Part shown: positions 9,454 through 20,236 of the stretch, in pieces
How positions within the stretch are numbered: the first letter of the stretch is position 1
Layout of the letters: each line of letters begins with the position of its first letter
Source: Chara braunii
Lineage: Eukaryota; Streptophyta; Charophyceae; Charales; Characeae
Reading direction: 5' to 3'
NCBI GenBank assembly: GCA_003427395.1
Contig: BFEA01000365.1
Location: 969,819-1,000,368 of the forward strand
DNA length: 30,550 nucleotides
Made by a program: the position numbers and the translations under genes
Notes under the pieces: model-generated
The model's database searches: none
What the model was told of the DNA's origin: nothing
The model's input: only the letters and a program-made list of their open reading frames with translations

Positions 9454-10720
9454 TCATCTCTTCTTCTTTCCTAATGCCAAGCCCTCGACTTTCCTAGTTT
9501 CCACTTTCTTACTCTTCTTCGAGCTCTCACCTACCTCGTATCGTCTGAATAATCTATCATCCGTTACCTTCGCTTTGCCTTTCCCTTTTAGGTCTGATAG
9601 TCTGAGGGTAGGACCAAAGGTTTCCCTCGGCCTGAACAACTTCAGTCTCGCTTCCGCCACGGGGTCCTTCCACCTAGATCCATCTAACTCAGCAATCATG
9701 TAAGCTCCCCGAGTCAATGCTTTGACTACACGGTAGGGACCCATCCATCTGTTAGCCGACTTCCCCGTCCAAGTCCTTTCTAACGTTGCGTTGTATACAA
9801 GCACCATATCGCCGACTTTAATCTTTTCCTTTCTGATCCTGACATCTTTGTCCCATTTCTCTTTGCCTTTCTCTCTCTCTACCGCCAGTCGATTAACAAC
9901 AGTCATAAGCTCGTCTTCTAAGTCCGTATGCTATCTGTCTGGTCCTTGCCGCTAGAAGCTCCTATCTTTCTGCCCAATCAACCGTAGTCTAGCTGTCTAT
10001 GTGGAACTTTATAGGTAAAGGGCAGTGTCTCCCAAACCACAGAGTGTACGGTGGGTATCCTGTGCTCGCTCGGACTGTGACATTCTCTGCCCATATCGCA
10101 TATCGAAAGTGTTTCGGCCAGTCGCTATCTTTCCCCCTACACCACTTCGACAATGATGCTATCAGTGACTGATGGCCCTGCTCTACTGATGCATTGGACT
10201 GAGGGTGATAGGCAGTGGCTATGGACACTATAGTTACTGCTTTCTTCAAGACACTTCGTACCTCATCCGCTAGGAATTCTGCTCCCATGTCCATCACGAT
10301 CTTACTAACACACCCGTACCTGGATAGATATTCCAGAACAAAGTTCTTAACCTGCTTGGCTGCCTTTGTCCTAATGGGCTTACGGTCGACAAATCCAGTA
10401 AAGTCATGACATAATTCATGTTCCCTACGCCTTTCGGCATCTTCACTTGGTCGATGTGTACTTTTTCGCCCGGTCTAGTAGGATTGGATGGATGAAGTGA
10501 CTCCTTGTATCTAACAAGGGACCTCTTCAGACAGTCTTCACAGGTCACGGAGTAGTTCTCGACATCCTTATATTGTCCTTCCCACAAGTATAACCTACGA
10601 ACTTTCTCATAAGTACCTTTCACCCCTCTATGTCCGCCGACGACTCCGTTTGTGAAGTTTGGCTATCACTGCGTGTTGTTCCTCTGGATCACAAACTACC
10701 CTCAGGGGCATACCTGACCC
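9454..10720 (-). pseudogene. pol: integrase domain of gypsy pol, frameshifted
   Basis: Integrase inserts the reverse-transcribed DNA copy into chromosomes. The zinc-binding part has GGHRG with a downstream TCEDC (Cys-x2-Cys), near 10550-10700. The core keeps all three acidic residues: Asp in VHID (10450-10452), Asp in VMDMG (10289-10291) and Glu in SVEQG (10181-10183), with exactly 35 residues between the second Asp and the Glu. AYHPQSN and GYPPY motifs follow, then a GPY-type module (NRWMGPYRVV) and a lysine-rich tail ending in KKKR at 9454. No chromodomain follows. At least three frame changes break it: near the HHCC region, near 10400, and between 9989 and 9906. It is non-functional as written. 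Confidence 0.88.
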
Positions 10721-10759
10721 AACAAGTCTGCGAAAAAGATGCCCGGATCTCAAGCAGTA

Positions 10760-11290
10760 CTAGGCCGCCTGTCTCCGGATCTCCGTATCCAGAGTCTCTT
10801 CTCCCGCTAGGTGTAATCCGATCACATGGTACTTTCCTTCATAAAGGTTCACTAAAAACTGATCCATGCGTCTGGGCTCAGTCATTGTGAATGCTGTCAC
10901 CGCTATTGGCCGCTCTGTAGGACTGACGCTAATCAACCATCGCGCAATTGTAGAATCGGTCAAGGTGAAGTCCTTCTGTAGGACTGACGCTACTGCTGTA
11001 AGGTCCACCCGCAGAATGAATCGTTTCCCGTATATGTAATGTCTAAACGTATCCAAGCATCGCAAGACCGCCAATACCTCCTTCTTGAATTAGCTGTAGT
11101 TGCGCTCGGCGGTGTTAAGCATGCGACTCTCAAATCTTAATGGCCTCTCCTTACCGTCAGCGTCCTTCTGCGAAAGTAGCCCTCCAACTGAGCACGACCC
11201 AGCATCTGTAGACACTATGAATGGCCTATTGGTCTCGTCATCGAAGAGTGGTACCCCTAAGATTCAACTGCCTCTTTGACATTCTTCCTT
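10760..11290 (-). pseudogene. pol: RNase H domain of gypsy pol
   Basis: This is the domain that degrades the RNA template during reverse transcription. Visible marks are STDAG (first Asp, near 11205), FKKEVLAV (Glu, near 11080) and a RVDLTAV box near 11010, in the order and spacing of Ty3/gypsy RNase H. A TAA interrupts just before FKKEV, where relatives usually carry Gln (CAA), so it may be a C-to-T change. Downstream, toward the integrase, frames are scrambled at 10620-10760. Confidence 0.8.
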
Positions 11291-11299
11291 AAGTGTCAG

Positions 11300-12240
11300 C
11301 ACCATGAGTTCGTGAGAGAAATCCAAGTAAAATTTCTATGTCTTCCTAAGGAGAATTCGTAACGGTTCCGCTTTCTCTGCGTATGCTCGTATAAAGATCC
11401 GCCAGTACCCCACAACTCCTAGGAATTGGCGAACCTCCGTCGCACCTTGAACGACGTCGGCCAATTCAGGAGCTTATCCAGCTTGGTCGGATCGGCTCGT
11501 CGACCTCTCGAATCACAGATAAAGCCTAATATCTTGATAGAGGATACACTGACCGTCAGATTTGCCTCATCCAAGTGCTCAAGAACAGCGTAAATGTTTA
11601 TCAAATGCTGCTCTACGAATCTCTTGACTCGAGGTGCGACCTCAGTCTCAATTTTCAGCACCGACCCCTTGATTGAAAAGTCATCCAGAAAGACCTTGAC
11701 TTTATGTGGAATAAAATCTTTCATCATGACTACCATAGCTCTTTGGAACACTGCGACCCCGTTGGTCCACCCCATAGGCACAACCATCATCTGGATTAGT
11801 TCGAGTGGTGTGTGCATCATAGTGAGGCGCCTATCTCTGGGGGCCAGCGGTATTTCATCGTATCCTGAAAATAAATTATAGACTGAGTAGATTGACCTGG
11901 CCGTAGCTCCCTCTACAAGTAAATCCGATGGGGTATAGACTTGACATCCCGAATGGTGACAGCGTTCACCTTCTGGAGATCCTGAATCCAATGGATCTTC
12001 CCTTTTGGCTTCCGTATGAAAAACCATTGGTTTGTGTATGCGCTGTCGGATGGCTCCGCTACATGAGATGCCATTTTCTCTTCTACGAAGGCTATCACTT
12101 ATTTCTTCTCCTTCAGAGCAAACGTCAACCCCGCATCGTTCCACGGAGTATGCGAAATCGTGTAGATCCTAGCAGGCTACGCAAACCTAGGATCGATCTT
12201 GCCTCTCTCAGCATCACTAAAGGCTATGGCCTTATCACAT
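11300..12240 (-). pseudogene. pol: reverse transcriptase domain of gypsy pol, frameshifted
   Basis: RNA-dependent DNA polymerase. In order: an SDAERG segment and a TPWNDAGL segment (N-terminal, about 12130-12225), NQWFFIRKPKGKIHWIQDLQ (fingers), IYSVYNLFSGYDEIPL (first catalytic Asp region changed from D-LFSGYD to N-LFSGYD), VPMGWTNGVAVFQRAM, and the FLDD catalytic box (11680-11691) in place of YxDD. GFICD and a thumb segment follow. Frame changes occur near 11930 and 11440 and a stop near 12185. FLDD is a known variant of YxDD in Ty3/gypsy. The Asn before LFSGYD replaces the catalytic Asp of that motif, so activity is unlikely even apart from the frameshifts. Confidence 0.85.
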
Positions 12241-12471
12241 GTCTTGAGAACCTCCAGTACACGCCCCTTTTCCTACTCCGTCGAACCCATCTCCTATGTC
12301 CATTTGGGCTATTCTTTCTTCCGTTAACCATTGCGACTCTTTCTTCTTTCTTTCTTTGATCTCTCTAGTGATCTCCTCTTCTGATATTTCATTGTGCGCT
12401 GATCCCTCCTGAGCTTTCGCTGCGGGTTTAACTTTTTGAGCTACTGTCTTGTGTTTCTTTGGCCGCCCCAC
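12235..12471 (-). pseudogene. pol: basic/charged linker between protease and RT of gypsy pol
   Basis: About 78 residues, Lys/Glu-rich, starting with GRPKKHK and containing an EEEITREIKERKKKE stretch likely to be helical. It sits between the protease C-terminus and the RT N-terminal segment in a different frame from either. It has no known domain and is probably part of the pol polyprotein linker. Confidence 0.5.
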
Positions 12472-12479
12472 GTAGGGGG

Positions 12480-13513
12480 CTAGTCCCTTAAAAAAGATAC
12501 AGAGATCATCCCTCCAAATTCCTCATCCTTTTCCTTTCGATAGGAGTTCTCATCCACAATCATACGATTACCTAAGTCGTCAACCTCGATCATGCGGCCC
12601 TCTTCCGCAGTCAACAACTGTCCGTACTTCTTTTCTCGGAATTGGAACGAGCGACTCTCGAGCGCAACTGTGTTAAGGTCGCCGGCAGCTAGGGCTGCTC
12701 TGTTCATCGGGTCACGAGGCTCAACCGTCTCCATCATAATCCGACCGTCGTCTGGTTGTTTAATCGAAAACATCTGGCTCCCGTCCGACCGCTCTATCAT
12801 AACAACGTGTACGTGGCTCAACCAGGTGCGTCCTAAGAGTAGCTCTGAGCTGCAGCCCTTAACGGCAAATACCGGCATCAGGACGGGCAATCCTTCCACT
12901 CTATGACCGCCTTGTGAAAGACCCTGGTGACCTTCTACTTCCTCCCGACAAGAGTCTCAATCTTGAACCAATGGGTCCTATCTAAGTTGAGCCCCAGCCG
13001 TACGGCGAGATCCTCATCTATAATAATAGCCTCACTACCATTGTCGATCATTCCATCGAGAACTAACTTATCATTGAGAATAGCGTCAACTGTTTCGCTC
13101 CCAAGGATGTAAAACTTGTCGGGAGGTACTCCTTCCTTACTGTCGAGAAAAATCGTCGCCTCGCGCTCCGCTCTGGCAGTTACGCTCGATATAGCCACAG
13201 TTGGGGCGTCCGATTTCGGTGCTATCTGTGTCTCATCCCCAAGCGGAATGCGCGTCTTCCTAGTGATCATCTGTAACTCATCTCGCGCAACTCTCGAAGC
13301 AGCCAAGTATTCAAGTACTAAGCACTGCATAGGTTGCCTAAGTGCGAGCCTAAGAGGCTCCATTGTATCGATGTTGCCGAAGGATCTCTTTATAGTGAAT
13401 TTCGAGCTCCGCGCTTGCATAGCGAAAGTATCACTTCCTCTCCATGGATCCTCTGACCGTCTTTCTCTGCCATCACATAGTCCGTGTCCGCCTTCTTTGA
13501 TGACAATGCCCAT
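12480..13513 (-). pseudogene. pol: retropepsin-like protease region of gypsy pol, frameshifted
   Basis: Aspartic protease that would mature the polyprotein. The active-site box reads MIDNGSEA (DNG at 13037-13045) within GMIDNGSEAIIID, followed by LAVRLGL. The C-terminal GRTWL box, equivalent to the ILGxDWL of retroviral-type proteases, is in another frame near 12830. The usual active-site triplet is DTG or DSG; Asn at the middle position is unusual and may be a family trait or decay. An upstream segment of about 100 residues links it to the zinc knuckle region. A frame change lies between 12935 and 12899. Confidence 0.75.
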
Positions 13514-13671
13514 GCGGACTTGGTTGCCGCATCTCGGATAGGTGTGGTTGACTCGTCATCCTCCGAAGACAACACCATTCTGACACTCTGACTCCTAGCC
13601 ACCTCTTTCCCTTTATTAGGACGAACTCGCCTCGCGTCCACGTTTTCCTTCAGCGAAGGAAACATTGACAC
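13390..13671 (-). pseudogene. gag-pol linker segment between CCHC and protease
   Basis: A minus-strand segment of about 90 residues continuing after the CCHC region through a frame change near 13670 and ending at another near 13420. It is charged, with a KENVDARRVRPNKGKE stretch and an acidic SSEDDE patch. It has no recognisable domain; assignment rests on position between nucleocapsid and protease. Confidence 0.5.
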
Positions 13672-14414
13672 GTCGCCTTGTCATCAACCCATTTGATATA
13701 CTTATAGTCGTCAAGCAATACAAGCCCGTCGTCTATAGCCCGCTTAAGGTCAGGACAATCCCTCTTGACATGATCGTCCGCCTTGCAGTAGATGCAAGTA
13801 TTCCTTGGTGTGGGTGGTCTCTCTTCTCCCACTCTAGGGGCCGGTCCTCTAGCTCCCCTGCCATCCTGGTTAGACGTTCCAGGAGACTTCAGATAGGTGG
13901 GCGACTTCCGATACCCTGGCGACGCAGGATACCCTCCTCGGTCATTTCGCCCACGGGAATCGTCACGTTTGTCTCCTCCTCTATCCGTCCTATCATATCC
14001 ACAACAGGATCCATCTCCGCAGTCCCCATCTGGCTCCCAATGGCCGCGTGAATCTCCTCCATCTCTCCAAACAAAATTTGCAGGACTCCGGTACCCATCC
14101 GGATTTCGATAGTACCTGGGGCTACGCGGATAGTGCTCGAACCGACCACCTTCGTAGTATCCATCGGTTGGGCGATACCAGTCGCCTCGACGGTCCCTAT
14201 CAATCTCATCATCTCTGCGCCTCCACGGATCGTCGTTGTCCCTCCCTCGCGCTCCATAGTCTGCGAGCGTGTAAGGATTCTTATCCCCTACACTCCTCCA
14301 GGGATCAGAATTCCTGCGATCCCATCGTAACGAGTATGGGGATCCAGGCTTGTCTCTGTAACTTGGTGCCCTCATCTCCGCGCTCGTCATCCCTCTAGCT
14401 AGTCCCCTCATCAT
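13650..14414 (-). pseudogene. gag: gag nucleocapsid region with CCHC zinc knuckle
   Basis: A frame of 254 residues rich in Arg, Asp, Gly and Tyr (RDRRGDWYRP, RRDDE and DRGGDKRDD type repeats), typical of RNA-binding low-complexity gag tails. It ends in one classical zinc knuckle, C-x2-C-x4-H-x4-C, encoded at 13755-13796. The knuckle packages element RNA. It follows the capsid segment in a different frame and is followed by a frame change near 13670. Confidence 0.85.
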
Positions 14415-14500
14415 CTCCCCATTTCATCCATTATTGTATCTCTATCACGAGACCGACGAGGTCTGTCCTTGTCGAACAGGTATCGACGGTCCGCCCACGG

Positions 14501-15426
14501 TTATTCGCGGAAATCAGAGCATCGATCAGTGTCATAGTCTCTGTAGAGAGAGAAATCTCTTTGTCTCAACCCCCTCCAGACCAAATCCTTGTAATCGTTT
14601 ACCTTGACCTTCATTGTCAGCTTAAGTACAATCGAGAATTCCAGATTGTCATGGGAAGCTCGCGAAGTATCCCCTTCTGTTTCTCTTTGGGCAATCGTGT
14701 GATGAAGATCATACATCGTTCGACTTCGGACAACTTTCCCTTTGCAATCAAAGCGTCTGACACTTTCTGAAATCGTTTTCCGAAAGCTCATACACTCTCG
14801 TCCTCACCTTGAGTCATCGACTCCAGATCTCTGATCGAATATCGACTATCCTCTAACTTGAAGAGTTCGTACAAATTTTTCTTGTAGGTAGCCCACTTCC
14901 TGTCGGCAGGGCTAGCTTCCTTGATCTCCTGGCTCAAGCTTGGATCAGAATTGAACAAGAAGTTATCGATAATTTTATCTTCCGTCCATTGGTTGCGATA
15001 CATGTGAAGTTCCCACTTCTCGAGGTATTCGGTGATACTGTACCCCTTAAAGACGGGAGGTCGGGTGTCCAATGCTGTTGGCGGGTGAGATATGATGTAA
15101 CGATCTCCTCTCCCGTATGGAAGAGTATGCCTATCATCCGTCTGAGGGTCAAAGACCCGTTGTGGTGGCGTACTCCTCTCCGGAGGCCTATCTCTATCCC
15201 TCTAGGCTGACTCACGACCTTGTGGCTCAAGCCAATCATCTCGGCATCTATCCCCTCTAGAGACTCTCCGATTGTACGTAGGGGAAGGCTGGGAGTCTCT
15301 CCAATAACTCGAGTGCTTTGTCCTTGTCTCCACCCGCGCCACCGACTGTGGCCTGTCTAATGGTCTATCAGGCTCTGTAACGATCGGCCCGTCCATCACC
15401 TTGGGCTCGCCGTCGTCTAGCGGCAC
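14501..15426 (-). pseudogene. gag: gag N-terminal / capsid-like region
   Basis: From 15426 a charged N-terminal segment (RPLDRPQ, SSYWRDSQPSP) runs to a TAG at 15202-15204. The same frame continues with TRPPVFKGYSITEYLEKWEL, which resembles the retrotransposon gag capsid start (F-x-G-xx-I-xx-YL-xx-WE), to a TGA at 14788-14790, then on to about 14640 with a KRFQKVSDALIAKGKLSE helix. Near 14640 the signal moves to another frame and ends at 14501. Two stops and one frame change therefore break it. Assignment rests on capsid-like helices and position upstream of the zinc knuckle. Confidence 0.7.
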
Positions 15427-16744
15427 ACACGTAAGAGGTCCAATGCGCTCCTTAGCTTGTGTAAGGCCCTGTCTGGCGAAGCCCGATACGTGCTCGTCTG
15501 GGGTCCCATGTTCGGGTGCGTCCCCATCGTGTCCGGCTCCATACGCCGGCTCAATCCAGCCGCCTACGCAACAACCCTGACCTATGGAATTATCCGCAGC
15601 CTGGACCTATTAAATTATCCGCAGTCCGGACCTATAATCGTATTTGGCAAAGATTTGGGAATCCTGGGCATTGAGGGTGAGCACGAGATACAAGATGTGA
15701 CCGGGAAACTCGTTACAATTTTGAGAGTTGTCGTGAACTAGTGATTAACGTCCGACGAGCCTCGCAATTGCAATAACGCCGACGAGATACGATTATAGGT
15801 CCGGACCTATAATCGTATCTGCAGTCCGGACCTATAATCGTCTACGCAATCAAACCAGATTGCAATAACGCCGACAAGATACAATTGTAGTTCCGGACAA
15901 CGGATAATTTCATAAGTCCGTTGCAATCAAATACACAGCCGACTGCAATAACAGTCGGCGTTATTGCAGTCTGGACCTATAATCGTATCCGCACCCCGGA
16001 CCTATAATCCTATCCGCAGTCCGGACCTATAATCGTCTACGCAATCAAACCAGACTGCAATAACGCCAACGAGATACGATTATAGGTCCGGACTTCGGAT
16101 AATTTCATAGGTCCGTTGCAATTAAATACACAGATTTGGGAATCCTGGGCATTGAGGGTGAGCACGAGATACAAGATGTGACCGGGAAACTCGTTGCAAT
16201 TCTGAGAGCTGTCGTGAACTAGTGATTAATGTCTGACGAGCCGCGCGACAGCAATAACGCCGACGAGATACGATTATAGGTCCGGACCTATAATTTCATA
16301 GTCAAACTAGACTGCAATAACGCCGACGAGAGACGATTATAGGTCCGGACCTATAATCGTATCCGCAGTCTGGACCTATAATCGTCTACACAATTAAACC
16401 AGACTGCAATAACGCCGACGAGATACGATGACAGGTCCGGACTGCGGATAATTTCATAGGTCCGTTGCAATCAAATACACAGATTTGGGAATCCTGGGCA
16501 TCGAGGGTGAGCACGAGATACGAGATGTGACCGGGAAACTCGTTGCAATTCTGAGAGCTGTCGTGAACTAGTGATTAATGTCTGACGAGCCGCGCGACTG
16601 CAATAATGTCGACGAGATACAATTATAGGTCTGCACCTGTAATCGTATCCGCAGTCCGGACCTATAATCGTCTACGCAATCAAACCAGACTGCAATAATG
16701 CCGACGAGATACGATTATAGGTCCGGACTGCAGATAATTTCATA
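15427..16744 (-). repeat. gypsy leader: tandem, palindrome-rich array
   Basis: This is the untranslated leader between the 5' LTR and gag on the minus strand. From about 15580 it consists of long units marked by an ATTTGGGAATCCTGGGCAT block (15653, 16134, 16483; spacings 481 and 349), separated by many copies of TCCGGACCTATAATCGT and GACTGCAATAACGCCGACGAG. A 24-bp edge of the LTR (starting GTCCGTTGCAATC) recurs inside at 15916, 16111 and 16460. I found no convincing tRNA primer-binding site next to the LTR. Confidence 0.8.
15785..15820. repeat. perfect 36-bp palindrome in the leader array
   Basis: The half-site AGATACGATTATAGGTCC is followed immediately by its exact reverse complement; the centre is TCCGGA. 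Further full or partial copies of the half-site occur throughout 15600-16740. Confidence 0.95.
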
Positions 16745-16789
16745 GGTCCGTTGCAATCAAATACACAGCCGATGGTCCCCCCCCCTTCG

Positions 16790-17250
16790 TGTCGTACGGT
16801 TCAAGCTTACTGATTTGATCGTGCACTAATATCCAATCACAAAGGCCACGTTATTGCCCTTTCTCCTGGGGCGATCTCTTGATTCGCTCAAGTTTTGTCT
16901 ACCAATCATAAAGACTACAGTAACGCCGCTTGCTTGAGGTACGAGCTCTTGATTAGACGGAGCGCTGACAACCATTCACAATGACTACACTAATCCCTCT
17001 AACTTGAGGTATGAGCTTGATTACACAGAGCACTTACAGTTCACAAAGACTGCAATAATGCCTCTACCTTGAGGTACGAGCTTTGGATTAGATAGAGCAC
17101 TGACAACCATTCACAAAGACTGCAATTATGCCTCTTTCATGAGGTACAAGCTTGATTAGACAAAGCACTTACAATTCACAAAGACAGGAATAATGCCTCT
17201 GTCTTGAGGTACGAGCTTTGGATTACACAGAGCACTGATAACCACTCTAC
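16790..17250. repeat. alternating 70/65-bp higher-order repeat in the 5' LTR
   Basis: Same array as 5174-5632. Unit lengths 70, 65, 70, 65 from starts 16933, 17003, 17068, 17138 and 17203 reproduce the order in the other LTR exactly. Confidence 0.85.
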
Positions 17251-17454
17251 CAGAAGACCCCGACCCCCGACCCTCAAGGAGCAGATAGGCGTAATGACAA
17301 ACTCCTCTTCCGAGGAGGACAATTAGTGGTTTTTTCAGACTAGACCAGACAGAGCAGCTCTTTTCTCCTTTCCAGGTCTCATAGATTTTGAAGGGGGGGG
17401 TCAAAGCCTCTGTGCCCTTTCTGTGTGTACGAGGTCACTCGCCCAATTGCGCTC

Positions 17455-17640
17455 GCTGCCTCGCTCAGTCTCTTCTCCCTCTCTTTCTTTCCCTCAGTCT
17501 ATACTCCTTTTCTTTCTTCGCCTCAGTCTATTCTCCCTTTCTTTCTTCCCCTCAGTCTATTCTCCGTTTCTTTCTTCCACTCTCGCCGTCTTCCACGATC
17601 CCGTTCCTTTCCTCTCTCTCTCTTTTCTACGCTTGATAGG
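17455..17640. repeat. polypyrimidine tandem repeat in the 5' LTR
   Basis: Counterpart of 5838-6015, with three to four CTTTCTTCCCCTCAGTCTAT-type units. Confidence 0.8.
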
Positions 17641-17799
17641 GGAGATGAGGAATGGCTGCCTCAACCTTTGAATGTTGCTTAGTTACTTGCTCAGTTCGGC
17701 TGACTCAAACCTCCGCATAAGTTGACACTCGTCCCACGGAGCAAAGATGAAAGTTAAAACTACCTAAAATAACAGAAATGAGTCAAGTTGGTCGATACG

Positions 17800-18040
17800 G
17801 AACATTATTCGCTGTATCTCTGCACGGCAGCACGGTCCCTCGGAGCGAAGGCCTTCTTCATTAGACCATAGCTATTCTCTAGCACTAATGATGAAGGGTA
17901 AACAATAATTACCTGGCGCGCGCAGAACGTGATTCGCCGCTTCTTTGCATGGCGGCACGGTCCCTCGAAGTGAAGGCCTTCTTCGTCAGACCGTAGCTTT
18001 TCACTAGCACTGATGATGAAGGGTACTAAGGTAAATCAAT
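17800..18040. repeat. tandem duplication of about 125 bp in the 5' LTR
   Basis: Counterpart of 6180-6427; both copies carry GAAGGCCTTCTTC and GATGATGAAGGGTA-like phrases. Confidence 0.75.
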
Positions 18041-18885
18041 GATCGATAGCTTCTGCACCGTTCTCTCGAGTAATATGTGATCGGCTTCACACCAGTCGGG
18101 TTGACTTCCCCCCGCAGGGTTCGGAGCTGGCCTCTCACTGTGGCTGAGTCGACTTGTATCTGACCAGCCGTTTCCCGGTAGTAGTCAACATCTGTTGCAA
18201 CTCACGCCGTGCAAGGAAAGCGACCTGGGTGAACAAAACTAGAAGCCTTGAAGTACTGCCCTGTTCATGACCATCAAGTTTATCTCTCTCACTACTAGGC
18301 GCGGCTCCCGTGTCCACTTCCTCTCCCTCGCACATTCGCGCAGACTCCCTTAGCCTCACTACGCCTCCTGCTGTGTGCACCAGGCACGTGTTGCTCTCCC
18401 CCTATCTTTCTTGCATGCCAACTGCTCACGCCACTTCGCTATCCCGCTCTCAGCTCATTGGCGGTAAATGCGTTTGAGCGGCGCGTGTGGGATACGCTCC
18501 TCCTTAGTACGATCCCCATAGCTTCCCTCCCTGCATCATAGCTAACACGTTGCGAACATGTTTTACACGCCACCCTTGCGCTGTCTTCAAAATCGTATAC
18601 TGCGCGAGCTGGACACACATAGCTCGCCTTCCCAGCATCTTCCTTCAGAACGCCTTAGTGCCCTATGGTCATGCCGCAGGTCAACGTAGCTCGACTGCGA
18701 CGTACACCTGGCTCGCTAGCTGAAAAAAAGTCCCCTCCTCAGTTCCACTCGTGGCCTATACCTGTGCGTGAAGGTCGCAGCACAAGTACCGCAGAATCCA
18801 CCTGCGTGTCGCACCACCTTGGCCTGGAATAAAGACTAGCCCCGTCTATTCCGGCGGTACCAAGGCTACCAAACCGAGTCAGTAC

Positions 18886-20236
18886 CTACGAATCCCCGCG
18901 GGCGGCGGACGCGCGCGGACGCGGACGAGTCCGCAGACTACTCCGCAGCCTCGCGGATGCGTCCGCGCGTATGCACGGATTCACCGCCATGTGGCGGCCG
19001 CTAGGGAGGGGGGGGCATGGGTCTGGGAGCGCCATGGGGCGGCGCATCCCCAGCCCTNNNNNNNNNNNNNNNNNNNNNNNNNNNNNNNNNNNNNNNNNNN
19101 NNNNNNNNNNNNNNNNNNNNNNNNNNNNNNNNNNNNNNNNNNNNNNNNNNNNNNNNNNNNNNNNNNNNNNNNNNNNNNNNNNNNNNNNNNNNNNNNNNNN
19201 NNNNNNNNNNNNNNNNNNNNNNNNNNNNNNNNNNNNNNNNNNNNNNNNNNNNNNNNNNNNNNNNNNNNNNNNNNNNNNNNNNNNNNNNNNNNNNNNNNNN
19301 NNNNNNNNNNNNNNNNNNNNNNNNNNNNNNNNNNNNNNNNNNNNNNNNNNNNNNNNNNNNNNNNNNNNNNNNNNNNNNNNNNNNNNNNNNNNNNNNNNNN
19401 NNNNNNNNNNNNNNNNNNNNNNNNNNNNNNNNNNNNNNNNNNNNNNNNNNNNNNNNNNNNNNNNNNNNNNNNNNNNNNNNNNNNNNNNNNNNNNNNNNNN
19501 NNNNNNNNNNNNNNNNNNNNNNNNNNNNNNNNNNNNNNNNNNNNNNNNNNNNNNNNNNNNNNNNNNNNNNNNNNNNNNNNNNNNNNNNNNNNNNNNNNNN
19601 NNNNNNNNNNNNNNNNNNNNNNNNNNNNNNNNNNNNNNNNNNNNNNNNNNNNNNNNNNNNNNNNNNNNNNNNNNNNNNNNNNNNNNNNNNNNNNNNNNNN
19701 NNNNNNNNNNNNNNNNNNNNNNNNNNNNNNNNNNNNNNNNNNNNNNNNNNNNNNNNNNNNNNNNNNNNNNNNNNNNNNNNNNNNNNNNNNNNNNNNNNNN
19801 NNNNNNNNNNNNNNNNNNNNNNNNNNNNNNNNNNNNNNNNNNNNNNNNNNNNAAATACCTCAATCACCATAAAAAAACATGAATTCGATTCTAAAAAAAC
19901 ACAGCTGAACTCGCGCAGCATATATCTCATGACACAAAATGACAAAAAAAAAATTCTTGCTTTTCTTTATTTATTTTTTTATTTTTTTTAAATCCATTTT
20001 CGTTTTTTATTTTTGAAAAACCGTAAATGAGGTCAGATTAAAAAAAAAAAGGGGTTGTAGAGAATAAAATTCCCTACAACCCCATATTTTTTTTTTGTTT
20101 TTTACGTATTATTTAATTCAGGAAAAATCCTGCAAGATCGGGTCCGCGGTGCGGTCCGCGCAGGCCGCGGACGCGGACCCATTTCGGTCCGCACGTCCCC
20201 GTGGACCCCGCGGACACGTCCGCGGGTGTTTCATAG
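18886..20236. mobile_element. hAT-like non-autonomous element nested in the 5' LTR
   Basis: Absent from the other LTR, so its limits can be read by comparison. It is flanked by GTCAGTAC (18878-18885) and GTCAGTGC (20237-20244), an 8-bp target duplication with one mismatch; 8 bp is the hAT-superfamily size. The left end reads CTACGAATCCCCGCGG and the right end, complemented, CTATGAAACACCCGCGG, so the terminal repeats are imperfect. Both ends are packed with GTCCGCGG/GCGGACGCG motifs in both orientations, like subterminal transposase-binding sites, while the right interior is very AT-rich with A- and T-runs. No transposase is visible, but 795 bases are unsequenced. Confidence 0.75.
19058..19852. 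other. assembly gap (795 N)
   Basis: A run of N's inside the hAT-like element, between a GC-rich left part and an AT-rich right part. Any frame drawn across it is meaningless. The true length is unknown. Confidence 0.99.

Noticed and set aside
18886-19991. Five long frames spanning the N run
   Set aside because: They are open only because N codons contain no stops. The flanking sequence is element ends and AT-rich DNA.
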